Origin: Methylocystis sp. B8
Lineage (GTDB): Bacteria; Pseudomonadota; Alphaproteobacteria; Rhizobiales; Beijerinckiaceae
Direction: 5' to 3'
Assembly (NCBI RefSeq): GCF_005771425.1
Contig: NZ_VBTZ01000001.1
Span: 744,001-808,000 of the forward strand
DNA: 64,000 nucleotides
The notes under the pieces were generated by a model that was not told the DNA's origin, made no database searches, and saw nothing but the letters and a program-made list of their open reading frames with translations. How positions within the stretch are numbered: the stretch's first letter is position 1; each line of letters starts with the position of its first letter. Position numbers and translations under genes: made by a program. This document shows positions 19,029 through 26,409 of the stretch, piece by piece.

Positions 19029-19997
19029 TCAATCATTGAGCCGATAAATCCACCAGCCCTTGTGCTGATAGACGAGCGAAAGCCGCGTCGGCGGCGAGGG
19101 CAGGGAGGTGGAGAAGGGCAGCAGCCGCGCGATCAGCCTGTCGCCATCGCTCTTGCGCTGGAAATAATGCAGGCGAGTCGCGCCGCCCATCGGCTCCACG
19201 GCGAAGCCGCCCTCGATCTTCTCGTCGCGCAGCCATTGTTGCGCGGATTTGATCAGGCCGTGCGAAACGCCGGAGGAGGGGAAATCCTTATAGGCGATGA
19301 AGAGCTTTTGAGGCTGCGCAGCGGCGAGTTTCCAGACGTCGGAGATGCGCACCGCGAGATAGCCGGGCTTGTTATCGGCGAGCTTCTTTAAAGATTCAAC
19401 CGCGCGCGTTTCGTCCGGGTCGACCAGCGCGTCCATGAAGCGCGTGAAGACTTCCGTAAACGAAGCAGGGACGCCAGCGCCCCAGCGCGCGCGTTCGGAC
19501 CCCGCCGCAGCCGACCATGTGGCGGGCAGCAGAAGTCCGCGCGCCTGCGCGTCGTCGATCGGCGCAGCGCGGCGCGCAACGAGCCGGATCGCCCGCGACA
19601 AGTCCCACCAGGCGAGAACGACCGCGTCTTGCGGCGTATGTTCGCGGATCGCCCCGAGCACCTTCGTCGCATCTTCTGCGGAAGCATCAGAGAAGAGGAT
19701 CGGCTCCGTGACCTGATTGCGCCAGACGAGCGGCGTCAATCGGCCCGAGTCGTCGCGCGCGACGACGCCGGTCGCAAGAGGACGACGCTCGTCCTTTGCA
19801 GACACTTCGATCTTCTGAAGTTGGTCGGCGCCAAGCCCGAAAGCCTCGACATCCTTCGCAGCTTCCGTCGAGATCGGCGCGAGCCGCGTTTCAAACGGAA
19901 CGGTTGGATTGAGCCCGGCGTAAATCGCCCAGCCAAGCAGGGCGAAGCCGAAGATGATGAGCGAGACGCCGGCGACGAGCCGAATGCGGGGATTCAT
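19029..19997 (-). CDS. HaoB-like membrane-anchored periplasmic protein (tentative)
   Basis: A 322-residue protein with one N-terminal transmembrane helix (about 7-27) and the rest probably periplasmic. Segments P-L-V-W-R-N-Q-V-T-E-P-I-L near 90-102 and D-A-V-V-L-A-W-W-D-L-S-R near 124-135 resemble what I recall of HaoB, a protein encoded beside hydroxylamine oxidoreductase in nitrifiers and methanotrophs whose role is not settled. No haoA is in the window. It follows the TonB receptor gene on the same strand, 219 bases after a likely terminator, so shared transcription is uncertain. If the family call is wrong, it is an unknown exported protein. Confidence 0.5.
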   Translation of the reverse strand: MNPRIRLVAGVSLIIFGFALLGWAIYAGLNPTVPFETRLAPISTEAAKDVEAFGLGADQLQKIEVSAKDERRPLATGVVARDDSGRLTPLVWRNQVTEPILFSDASAEDATKVLGAIREHTPQDAVVLAWWDLSRAIRLVARRAAPIDDAQARGLLLPATWSAAAGSERARWGAGVPASFTEVFTRFMDALVDPDETRAVESLKKLADNKPGYLAVRISDVWKLAAAQPQKLFIAYKDFPSSGVSHGLIKSAQQWLRDEKIEGGFAVEPMGGATRLHYFQRKSDGDRLIARLLPFSTSLPSPPTRLSLVYQHKGWWIYRLND

Positions 19998-20166
19998 GCG
20001 TTCCTAGTATCAGAGTTGTAAGCGTCCCGCGAAAGTCGCTGATGCTGGAACGCCGAGCGCGCGTGCGCGCCGATGATCTCGGGACGCGCCAACGCTGCCG
20101 CTGCGAACGGAGAGCCCGTGATAACGCAAACTCGTTGCATCAAGCGTGGGGGAAAGACAGCATGAG

Positions 20167-20198
20167 AGAAGGGAGGCGGCCCAACGCCGCCTCTCTTC
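20167..20198 (-). terminator. Hairpin terminator after the TonB receptor gene
   Basis: A GAAGGGAGGCGGC arm and a GCCGCCTCTCTTC arm with loop CCAAC, starting 18 bases past the receptor stop codon. One base pair is mismatched. On the minus strand it is followed by a pyrimidine-rich stretch with a short T-run rather than a strong U-tract, so termination may be partial. Confidence 0.6.
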
Positions 20199-20215
20199 AG
20201 GATGTCGCGTACTGG

Positions 20216-22606
20216 TTAGAACTTCACGGTCAGGCCGGCGTAAAAGTTGCGGCCCATGCCGGGCACCTGGCGAACGCTCGCAAGTCCCGCATTGCGCCCG
20301 AAAAGGACAGCGTTGTACGAATAGTTCGACAGGTCGAATCCGCCAAGCGGTAGAGAGTAGAGCGCGTTCGTGAGGTTGTCGACGCCGAGGTCGATTCTCA
20401 TGTTGCTCCACTCATAGGCCGCGCGCAGATTGAGCAGCGCGTAAGCGGGCGTCGTGAACTCGCCCTTGTTCGCCGAGACGTGGTCCTTTGGCGCGACAAG
20501 CTGCGTTTCGGCGGCCATGCTCAATCCGCCGATCTGATGCTCGAGCGCAATGCGCGCATTGGCCGGCATCAGGTTCCATAGGCCGTCGCCCTTCTTGATT
20601 AAGAAGGACGCGACGGAACAGAAGCCGTTGCCGGGCAGACAGAACTGTGGATTGCCGATGTCGAGATTGCGTCCATAGACAAAACTGACGACGCCGACCG
20701 CCTGGAGCCTCCCGTATTCCGGCGACTCATGCAGCTTCACTCTGCCCGTGCCGTCAACTCCGTAGAGCTCCGCCTTGAAATTGCGGAACTGCAGGATCTG
20801 GAAAATATAGGCGTTCGCCACGGGGAATGAATTGAAGGTCCCGCCGGTTCTGGCCCCGTCGATGAAATTCTCGACATAGGTATAGAAGGGCGAAATTCGC
20901 GCCTCCCAATTATTGGCGCCCGACATGTCGCGCCAGGCGGCGGTGAGCGCGACATTGTGGGCGACTTCCGGTTTCAGATTGAGGTTGCCGGTATAGCCGT
21001 TGCCGTCGCCGAACCAGTTGAACATCGCTGTAAAGGGACTGAACACCGGCCAAGTGTAGCGCTCATAGAGGTTGGGCGAGCGCGTCTTTCGTGAGTAGCC
21101 GAATTCGTAAAGGTTGCCGGGGTCAGGTTCGTAACGCGCCAGAGCCGTCATGTCGAAGTTGACATCGGTCCGGGCGCGGTTTTGTGCGTTGAACAGATTG
21201 ACCGCGACGACGTTTGGATTGGCGAATGCGAAAGGCGTGTAGCTGCGGCCGGGACCGGTATCTATCCAAACAACGTCATTGCGCACGCCAATGAGGCTCG
21301 ACCATTGCGGAGTCCAGCGACGCTCCCACTCCGCATAGGTTCCCACGCGATTGCGCTGGCCGCCGTTGATGTTGATCTGAGCGAATGGCCGCGTCATTGC
21401 GGTTACAGGAGGGAAGCCGGTGAGATCGGATGGCCAGTAGTCCTGCAGCCGAAAGCCGTGGAACTCATTGCCGATGCGGAAGAGATCCTGCTCACTATAA
21501 GGAATTTCGGTCTTGACCGAGTAGCCGAAATCACGCCCAAGCGCGATCATGGGGTGGTTTAAATAGAAGCGGTCTTCCAGGAATCCCATTTTATGGAAGA
21601 CCTGATGCCAATAGGCGCGCGCCTCGACTATGCCCCAGGAATAGGCGCCTTTGTAGTTCGCATCCAGCGTATAGGAGCGATTCCGAATCATATCCATCCG
21701 CTGGTTCGGAAAGCCCTGATAGGGGATGTTTTGATAGGCGCCGCGGAACGTGAAGAGGTGTCCCTCGTTCTGGTAGCCGAGCGTGGCGGCGTGGTTCTCG
21801 GAGATGAAGCTCGTGGAGAGAACTTTGTCGCCATTGCCGCCGGCGTGATAGTCGGTCGCCCGCTGCCACGAGCCGTTGTAGAGAAGACTCCAATGGTCAT
21901 TGGCCATGTTGACGTTCGCGGAAACGCTGACGCCGTTGTTGTTGCCGCGGAAAAACGCTGAAACCGATCCTGTCGCCAGCACCTCGCCGTTGGGGCCAAA
22001 GCGCAGCGTCCCAGGAACTGGGAGAGGCAGGTAGGGAACGGGACCGTAGGGGCTCGCCGCGACGATAGGCGAAACCGGCGCGCCGGCCGGAACGATAGCC
22101 GGGGGAAGTGGGCTTGCAAACACCGGCGATATCGGGGTGACCAGGATCGATCCGCCGATCGAATCGCCGCCTTTGCTCACCGGCGAAACAGCGGTGACGA
22201 CCTCAACCCGTCCGATCGTGTTGGGGTCGGTGTAGCTCAAGGGCGAATTCATGTGATTGGCGCAAGTGGCCGTCGTTTGAACGCCGCCAACCACAATTTT
22301 CAGGCGATCGTCGGCGAGGCCGCGGATCGCGGGAAGACCCGAAACGCCGCCGCCGGTCTGAACGCTGACGCCGGGCTGGCGTTCGAGAAGCTTCGCCGTA
22401 TCAGACACGTCCGGTTTCTGCTCGACGATCTCCTGTTGCGGAACCACGGCGGCGTCGCCCGCCTGTTCCAAAGGCGCGGTCGCTGGCGCGGCGCGCTGCG
22501 CGCCGACGACGATTTGGGGAAGAGAGACTTGCGCATTCGCGGTTGCGAGGGACGCGAGAATCAGCGCGCAGGCGCTCGCGCCGCGCAATGGTGTGATAGG
22601 GGGCAT
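20216..22606 (-). CDS. TonB-dependent outer-membrane receptor, predicted copper type (OprC/NosA-like)
   Basis: A 796-residue outer-membrane receptor. It has a signal peptide (1-26), a plug domain (about 55-150: V-S-D-T-A-K-L-L, Q-P-G-V-S-V, I-R-G-L-A-D-D-R) and a long beta-barrel ending in L-T-V-K-F with terminal Phe. The plug carries T-C-A-N-H-M-N at residues 114-120, followed by P-L-S-Y and D-P, at the place where the copper receptors OprC and NosA carry a Cys-x-x-x-Met type metal site. This points to copper rather than siderophore uptake. AGGAG lies 8 bases before the ATG. A small Cys/His membrane protein gene is immediately upstream. Confidence 0.85.
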   Translation of the reverse strand: MPPITPLRGASACALILASLATANAQVSLPQIVVGAQRAAPATAPLEQAGDAAVVPQQEIVEQKPDVSDTAKLLERQPGVSVQTGGGVSGLPAIRGLADDRLKIVVGGVQTTATCANHMNSPLSYTDPNTIGRVEVVTAVSPVSKGGDSIGGSILVTPISPVFASPLPPAIVPAGAPVSPIVAASPYGPVPYLPLPVPGTLRFGPNGEVLATGSVSAFFRGNNNGVSVSANVNMANDHWSLLYNGSWQRATDYHAGGNGDKVLSTSFISENHAATLGYQNEGHLFTFRGAYQNIPYQGFPNQRMDMIRNRSYTLDANYKGAYSWGIVEARAYWHQVFHKMGFLEDRFYLNHPMIALGRDFGYSVKTEIPYSEQDLFRIGNEFHGFRLQDYWPSDLTGFPPVTAMTRPFAQININGGQRNRVGTYAEWERRWTPQWSSLIGVRNDVVWIDTGPGRSYTPFAFANPNVVAVNLFNAQNRARTDVNFDMTALARYEPDPGNLYEFGYSRKTRSPNLYERYTWPVFSPFTAMFNWFGDGNGYTGNLNLKPEVAHNVALTAAWRDMSGANNWEARISPFYTYVENFIDGARTGGTFNSFPVANAYIFQILQFRNFKAELYGVDGTGRVKLHESPEYGRLQAVGVVSFVYGRNLDIGNPQFCLPGNGFCSVASFLIKKGDGLWNLMPANARIALEHQIGGLSMAAETQLVAPKDHVSANKGEFTTPAYALLNLRAAYEWSNMRIDLGVDNLTNALYSLPLGGFDLSNYSYNAVLFGRNAGLASVRQVPGMGRNFYAGLTVKF

Positions 22607-22663
22607 AGAAGTAGATCTCCTGACCCGCAGGCGCGGGTTGAAACAGTGCGGGTTCTTGTTTCG

Positions 22664-23047
22664 TCAGGAGAGCATTGGAGGCGCGCGCGAGCGCATTTCG
22701 CCGGGACGGCGCCGTTCGCGAGGTTCGAAAACCCACGCGTCGATATAAACGAGCGCAATCGGCGATGATTGGACGCGGGAAAGCGGCGGTTTTTCGGAAA
22801 TGAGCGGCGGGGTCGCAATCTGGCAGGCCCCGCAATGGGAGTGCCATCCGAGCGCCGACGCGCGGCTCGGAGCCGTTTCGTCTGAGAGCGAGTGGCTTGC
22901 TACACAGAGCTCCTGCGTCGCCGCTAAAGCTGCATGCGGCGCGACATAAGCCTGAATCAAGGCCGACAGGACGAAGACCGTCACGGCAAAAAAGGCGCGA
23001 AGCCGATTCTTCCTTGCGTCTTTGCGTGCTGTCTTTATTGCCGCCAA
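22664..23047 (-). CDS. DUF2946-like small membrane protein with Cys/His motif
   Basis: A 127-residue protein with one hydrophobic helix (about 18-40). After it come C-V-A-S-H and, near residue 70, H-S-H-C-G-A-C-Q, a likely metal-binding motif. The tail has P-P-L and R-S-R-A-P-P, as in DUF2946 proteins, which are often encoded next to copper-type TonB receptors. It ends 57 bases before the receptor start on the same strand, so the two are probably co-transcribed. The only suitable start codon is TTG at 23047, with a weak GTGGGA upstream, so the exact N-terminus is uncertain. Confidence 0.55.
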   Translation of the reverse strand: MAAIKTARKDARKNRLRAFFAVTVFVLSALIQAYVAPHAALAATQELCVASHSLSDETAPSRASALGWHSHCGACQIATPPLISEKPPLSRVQSSPIALVYIDAWVFEPRERRRPGEMRSRAPPMLS

Positions 23048-23325
23048 AGTTGATATCCCACCATAGATAATCTTTGGCGTAACTTAACCTCTTACGCTTT
23101 TGACCCTTTCCCCCCGATCGGGAGGGAGACAGGAAGCTATCGCGTAAATTCTTGTCCTTGTTGCAGTTGCGCAACACAGAGGCTAAGGTGCGATGAATTG
23201 GCGCCTTCGAATTTTTTCAGATTCTTCTGGGGCTCCAGGGCAGTTCGACGTTTCGCCGCGCGGCAAGCGCCATCGCAAAGACCGGCTTTGCGAAGGTGTG
23301 GCGGGAGGTCGCACCGGGTGAACAC
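23048..23325. promoter_or_regulatory. Divergent control region between the copper-type module and the LuxR gene
   Basis: A region of about 280 bases with transcription leaving in both directions. It contains a perfect palindrome CCCGATCGGG at about 23114-23123 and AT-richer patches near 23060-23100, but I could not define -35/-10 boxes for either side. Metal-dependent regulator sites, if any, would be expected here. Confidence 0.35.
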
Positions 23326-24465
23326 ATGACGACTACGAACGATGGAAATGCGCGCCTCGTCACGGCCATTCGAGCTGCGGGCGCCGACTCTCAAAACTGG
23401 CCTCACGCGCTCGATGAAATGGCGCATGCCTTGGATGCGCGCTTTGCGGCGCTGCTTTTTGAAGACCGTGTTTCGGCGCTCTTGGAGCTCAAGCATTCGA
23501 CCCACGCCGAGAAAGCATGGATCGTCGAATATTTTCGCAACCATCGCAAACTCGATCCGGTCAAGGTGCGCGTTCTGGAGGACATTGGCGTCGGTCGGGC
23601 GTTCTCCTCGGAAGACTTCGTCTCGCGTGACGAGCTTCATCAAAGCGGCGCTTATCAACGCTGGATGGCGCCCTTCGGACTTGCCGATGTGATCGGCGGC
23701 GTCATTCATCGTTCCGAGACAGGCGTTTGCATATTCGTCGCCTTTCGCGACGAGCGCGCAGGCCTTGCGAATGCCGAAGCGAAGGCGCGTCTAGACGCGC
23801 TTTTGCCGCAACTCGCCAGCGTGATCGCGCGGGACGCGCCGGCTTCCGACACATCCGCGCTTGTCGAATTGTTCGACGATCTGGCGTCGCCCGTCCTCGT
23901 CGTCGACAGCAGATTGCGCATCGTGCAAAGGAATCGCAGCGCCGACGACCTTCTCGGCGAGGGCGACGCGCTCGCGATCTGCGGCGAAACGCTGACCCTT
24001 CGCGACGCTCGCGCGAAGGAGGCTTTGGAGCGCGCGCTCGCTCGTGCCGGCGACGCCGATGCGGAAGCCTTTGCGATCATGATCAAACGCGGAGAGTCAC
24101 GCTGCTGCGTGATGCATGTGCTCCCGCTGTCGAACGGGCTGTCGGCGCTGTTCTTGCGTCGGCTGGCGCTCAGTGCAGGCGAGGGCGGAGAGGCCGCCGC
24201 AGGCCTCTTCGGCCTCACAGCGCGCGAGAGTTCGGTGCTGCTCGCCATCGCCGAAGTCGGCGGGGTTCCGGCTACTGCTCGGGCGCTTGGCCTGAGCGAG
24301 GGAACGGTCAAGGGCTATCTGAAAAGCATTTTTCAAAAAACCGGCGCGACGCGACAAGCGGATCTGGTCAAGCTCGTGCTTGCCCTCGAGTCGCCGTTCC
24401 GAACGCTTGAGCGCCTTTCGCCGCCCCCCGAGACTTTCCGCCGCGGCGCGTCGGCGGCCTCTTGA
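23326..24465 (+). CDS. LuxR-family transcriptional regulator with sensory N-terminus
   Basis: A 379-residue regulator. The last part (about 294-355) is a LuxR/NarL-type helix-turn-helix: L-T-A-R-E-S-S-V-L near 298, G-L-S-E-G-T-V-K-G-Y-L near 325, then K-T-G-A-T-R-Q-A-D-L-V. The middle (about 185-270) has PAS-like features (P-V-L-V-V-D-S-R-L-R-I-V). The N-terminal 170 residues form an unidentified sensor with no receiver-domain signature. Start choice between ATG 23326 and GTG 23296 is open; neither has a well-spaced ribosome site. It is divergent from the copper-type module and directly upstream of hsp20. Confidence 0.8.
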   Translation: MTTTNDGNARLVTAIRAAGADSQNWPHALDEMAHALDARFAALLFEDRVSALLELKHSTHAEKAWIVEYFRNHRKLDPVKVRVLEDIGVGRAFSSEDFVSRDELHQSGAYQRWMAPFGLADVIGGVIHRSETGVCIFVAFRDERAGLANAEAKARLDALLPQLASVIARDAPASDTSALVELFDDLASPVLVVDSRLRIVQRNRSADDLLGEGDALAICGETLTLRDARAKEALERALARAGDADAEAFAIMIKRGESRCCVMHVLPLSNGLSALFLRRLALSAGEGGEAAAGLFGLTARESSVLLAIAEVGGVPATARALGLSEGTVKGYLKSIFQKTGATRQADLVKLVLALESPFRTLERLSPPPETFRRGASAAS

Positions 24466-24489
24466 ACGACGCTTGAGCGGTTCTTAGAT
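24461..24489 (+). promoter_or_regulatory. Possible heat-shock (RpoH-type) promoter for hsp20
   Basis: CTTGAA at 24461-24466 matches the alphaproteobacterial sigma-32 -35 element, and 17 bases later TTAGAT (24484-24489) could serve as -10. It overlaps the stop codon of the LuxR gene. Transcription from here would give a leader of about 80-85 bases, the usual size for a ROSE element. The -10 match is weak. Confidence 0.35.
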
Positions 24490-24578
24490 CGTTGCCAGCG
24501 CGGGCCGTAACGGACGCGCGAAGAGGCGCGGCGCAGTCACGCAAGCGCGCCGCATGTCGCTCACATGGAGGATATGTT
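24490..24578 (+). promoter_or_regulatory. ROSE-like RNA thermometer in the hsp20 leader
   Basis: The hallmark of ROSE elements is a U-Y-G-C-U sequence that pairs with the Shine-Dalgarno at low temperature. Here TCGCT is at 24557-24561 and the Shine-Dalgarno GGAGGA at 24567-24572, separated by five bases, with the start codon at 24579. Aligning them gives U-A, C-G and a G-G pair as in known ROSE hairpins. A GC-rich stem (GCGGC/GCCGC) lies just upstream. Heating would melt the last hairpin and expose the ribosome site. Confidence 0.6.
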
Positions 24579-25043
24579 ATGCGTCAGTTCGATCTCTCTC
24601 CGCTGTACCGTCAGACCGTCGGGTTCGACCGTCTGTTCAATCTGCTTGATCAGGGCGGCGGTTTCGAGACTTCCCAAAGCTACCCGCCTTATAACATCGA
24701 GCGCACCGGCGAAAACGCCTATCGCGTGACGCTTGCGGTTGCGGGCTTCTCGCGCGACGAATTGTCCGTCGAGACTAAAGAAAACACGCTGTCTATCAAG
24801 GGCTCGAAAGAGTCGGCGCAGCCCGCAGAAGGCCGCGAAGTCCTGCATCAGGGCATTGCCGCGCGGGCCTTTGAGCGTCGCTTCCAGCTTGCCGACCATG
24901 TCGTCGTAACTGGCGCGAGCCTCGTCAATGGCTTGCTGCACGTCGACCTCGTGCGCGAGATCCCGGAGGCGCAGAAGGCCCGCCGCATCGACATCGGCGT
25001 CAGCGCGCCGTCGGCGACGATCGTCGAGTCGAAGGCCGCGTAA
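24579..25043 (+). CDS. Hsp20-family small heat-shock protein (IbpA-type)
   Basis: ATP-independent chaperone that holds unfolding proteins for DnaK/ClpB. It has 154 residues and an alpha-crystallin domain (about 35-130), with Y-P-P-Y-N-I-E-R-T-G near 35-44, L-A-V-A-G-F near 53 and the A-F-E-R-R-F-Q-L-A-D motif near 100-109, typical of class A rhizobial Hsps. ATG 24579 is set by GGAGGA 6 bases upstream; the open frame extends 29 codons further into the leader but that part is not protein-like. It is followed by a strong terminator and is probably monocistronic. Confidence 0.95.
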   Translation: MRQFDLSPLYRQTVGFDRLFNLLDQGGGFETSQSYPPYNIERTGENAYRVTLAVAGFSRDELSVETKENTLSIKGSKESAQPAEGREVLHQGIAARAFERRFQLADHVVVTGASLVNGLLHVDLVREIPEAQKARRIDIGVSAPSATIVESKAA

Positions 25044-25063
25044 CGGCGAAAAGTCTGAACTGG

Positions 25064-25099
25064 AACAAGAGAGGCGCCCGTTTGGGCGCCTCTCTTGTT
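25064..25099 (+). terminator. Strong hairpin terminator after hsp20
   Basis: A perfect 16-base inverted repeat (AACAAGAGAGGCGCCC/GGGCGCCTCTCTTGTT) with loop GTTT, 20 bases after the hsp20 stop. It is nearly symmetrical and lies against the end of the oppositely oriented next gene (25101), so it can act on both strands. Confidence 0.88.
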
Positions 25100-25100
25100 G

Positions 25101-25952
25101 TTAGCCGCCGTCGGGCTTCGCAACGGCGTCGTCGGGCGTTTTTGTCGCCGCCGAACCAGACGGCGTGGGCGCTGGCGGCGACGCGGAAGCGGCGGGAGCC
25201 GCCGTCGTCGCGCCGGTCGAGCCAGGCGGCGGCACGATTGCCCTTCGTGACGAGCCCCCGGCTGCGCGGCTAACGGACGTCGAAGCGGCATGCGCTGGCG
25301 CCGCGGCGGCCTGCGCGGGAGGCGCGACCGCCTGCGAAGCGTTAGAAGACGCAGCGGCTTTCTGAGCCGCTCGTGTGCGCTGCTGGATCTGACGATTAGG
25401 CGCATTGTCGAGCCCCGCGCCGCCCGGCGCCGCTCCTTGACTGCGATCGGGCTTAAGGGAGCTTTCATTGTCAAAACCGCGCCCGGCCGGTCCGGGATTC
25501 ATGGGACCGGCCCCTCCAACAGCAGGAGGCTGCGCGTAGGGGCCGCCGCCGGGCGGACCGTAAGGATCGCCGCCCGCCGGGCCGTAGTCGCCGCCGTCGC
25601 GCGGGCCGCGATCGTACATTGGCGGTCCCAGCCTAACCGCCCGCAGGATGCGGCCCTCATAGGGATCGACGATGAAGCGCATTTCGCCATCGCGGCGATT
25701 GACGCCGGTCGCGACGATCTGGTCGGCCCGATGGCCGAGCGGACCGACCAGTCGAAAGCCCGCCCGACCAAGGATGGAAGCGATGGCGGGACGGGAGGCG
25801 AAGGCCGGCGGTCCCTCGTCGGGAGTCCGGTAGCTGTAACTATAAGCGAAGGGCCGGAAGAAAAATTGGGCTGAGGCGCGCTCTGGAGCCGCGGCGCTCA
25901 TGGCCAGAGCCAAGGCCAACGGCAGACCCGCTTTCCAATCGAATGACCGCAT
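25101..25952 (-). CDS. Exported Pro/Ala-rich protein with PepSY-like N-terminal part
   Basis: A 283-residue protein with a signal peptide (about 1-29, ending A-S-A-Q). The ordered part, roughly 50-110, has the sequence logic of a PepSY-like unit (I-L-G-R-A-G-F then F-I-V-D-P-Y-E-G-R-I-L). From about 120 on it is low complexity: Gly/Pro/Tyr-rich, then Ala/Pro/Ser-rich. AAGGAA lies 7 bases before the ATG. No catalytic motif is seen. It probably acts in the periplasm or envelope; function is unknown. Confidence 0.75.
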   Translation of the reverse strand: MRSFDWKAGLPLALALAMSAAAPERASAQFFFRPFAYSYSYRTPDEGPPAFASRPAIASILGRAGFRLVGPLGHRADQIVATGVNRRDGEMRFIVDPYEGRILRAVRLGPPMYDRGPRDGGDYGPAGGDPYGPPGGGPYAQPPAVGGAGPMNPGPAGRGFDNESSLKPDRSQGAAPGGAGLDNAPNRQIQQRTRAAQKAAASSNASQAVAPPAQAAAAPAHAASTSVSRAAGGSSRRAIVPPPGSTGATTAAPAASASPPAPTPSGSAATKTPDDAVAKPDGG

Positions 25953-26409
25953 CAATTATTTCCTTGTCCAAGCCCTCTCGGCCACGCGGGAAGCTCTGAC
26001 AACATTGCGGCGGCCGTAGGACTGCCGAGGCGCCCAAAGCTCAAGCGGTTCTTGTCACTTCAGCGTAAATCTGGCACTAGAATTCTCCCGCAGATATGTC
26101 AGCTATGCTGACCTTAATGCGGCGCTCGCTTTTGGAAGCCTCTGTTTCATTTAAGTGGGACTGCGTCCGGTAGGGCGCCGCAACCAACGGGAATGAGAGG
26201 CTCGCAAGGCGGCGCGTCCCTTGCCTTGCGTTCGATCGTAGGTCGAGGACGCGAGGGATTCGCAACCGCCATTTGCGGAACCTGCGTTTACGGCGAAAGA
26301 CGACGATCGGCGCCGTGACGATTTCGGTCACGCCGATGACAATTTTATGGTTCGATGAACATGCAGGAGCGCGTGAAGAGGCGCGCGATCCTGTCGAGGA
26401 GACGCCGAG
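25953..26409. other. Upstream region of gltB, no gene found
   Basis: About 455 bases between divergent genes. It holds the gltB ribosome site (GAGGAGA, about 26397-26403). A stretch TGGCAC at 26072-26077 recalls a sigma-54 -24 element, but the matching -12 GC is absent. Reading frames here on the minus strand have no ribosome site. A region this long suggests regulated expression of gltB, but I cannot name an operator. Confidence 0.45.

Noticed and set aside
22401-23177. A 258-codon open frame on the minus strand overlapping the TonB receptor start
   Set aside because: Arg/Ser-rich shadow of the receptor and DUF2946 frames with no ribosome site or domain.
26072-26088. TGGCAC resembling a sigma-54 -24 element upstream of gltB
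   Set aside because: The -12 TTGC at the required spacing is not present (TTCT instead), and the site is over 300 bases from the start codon.
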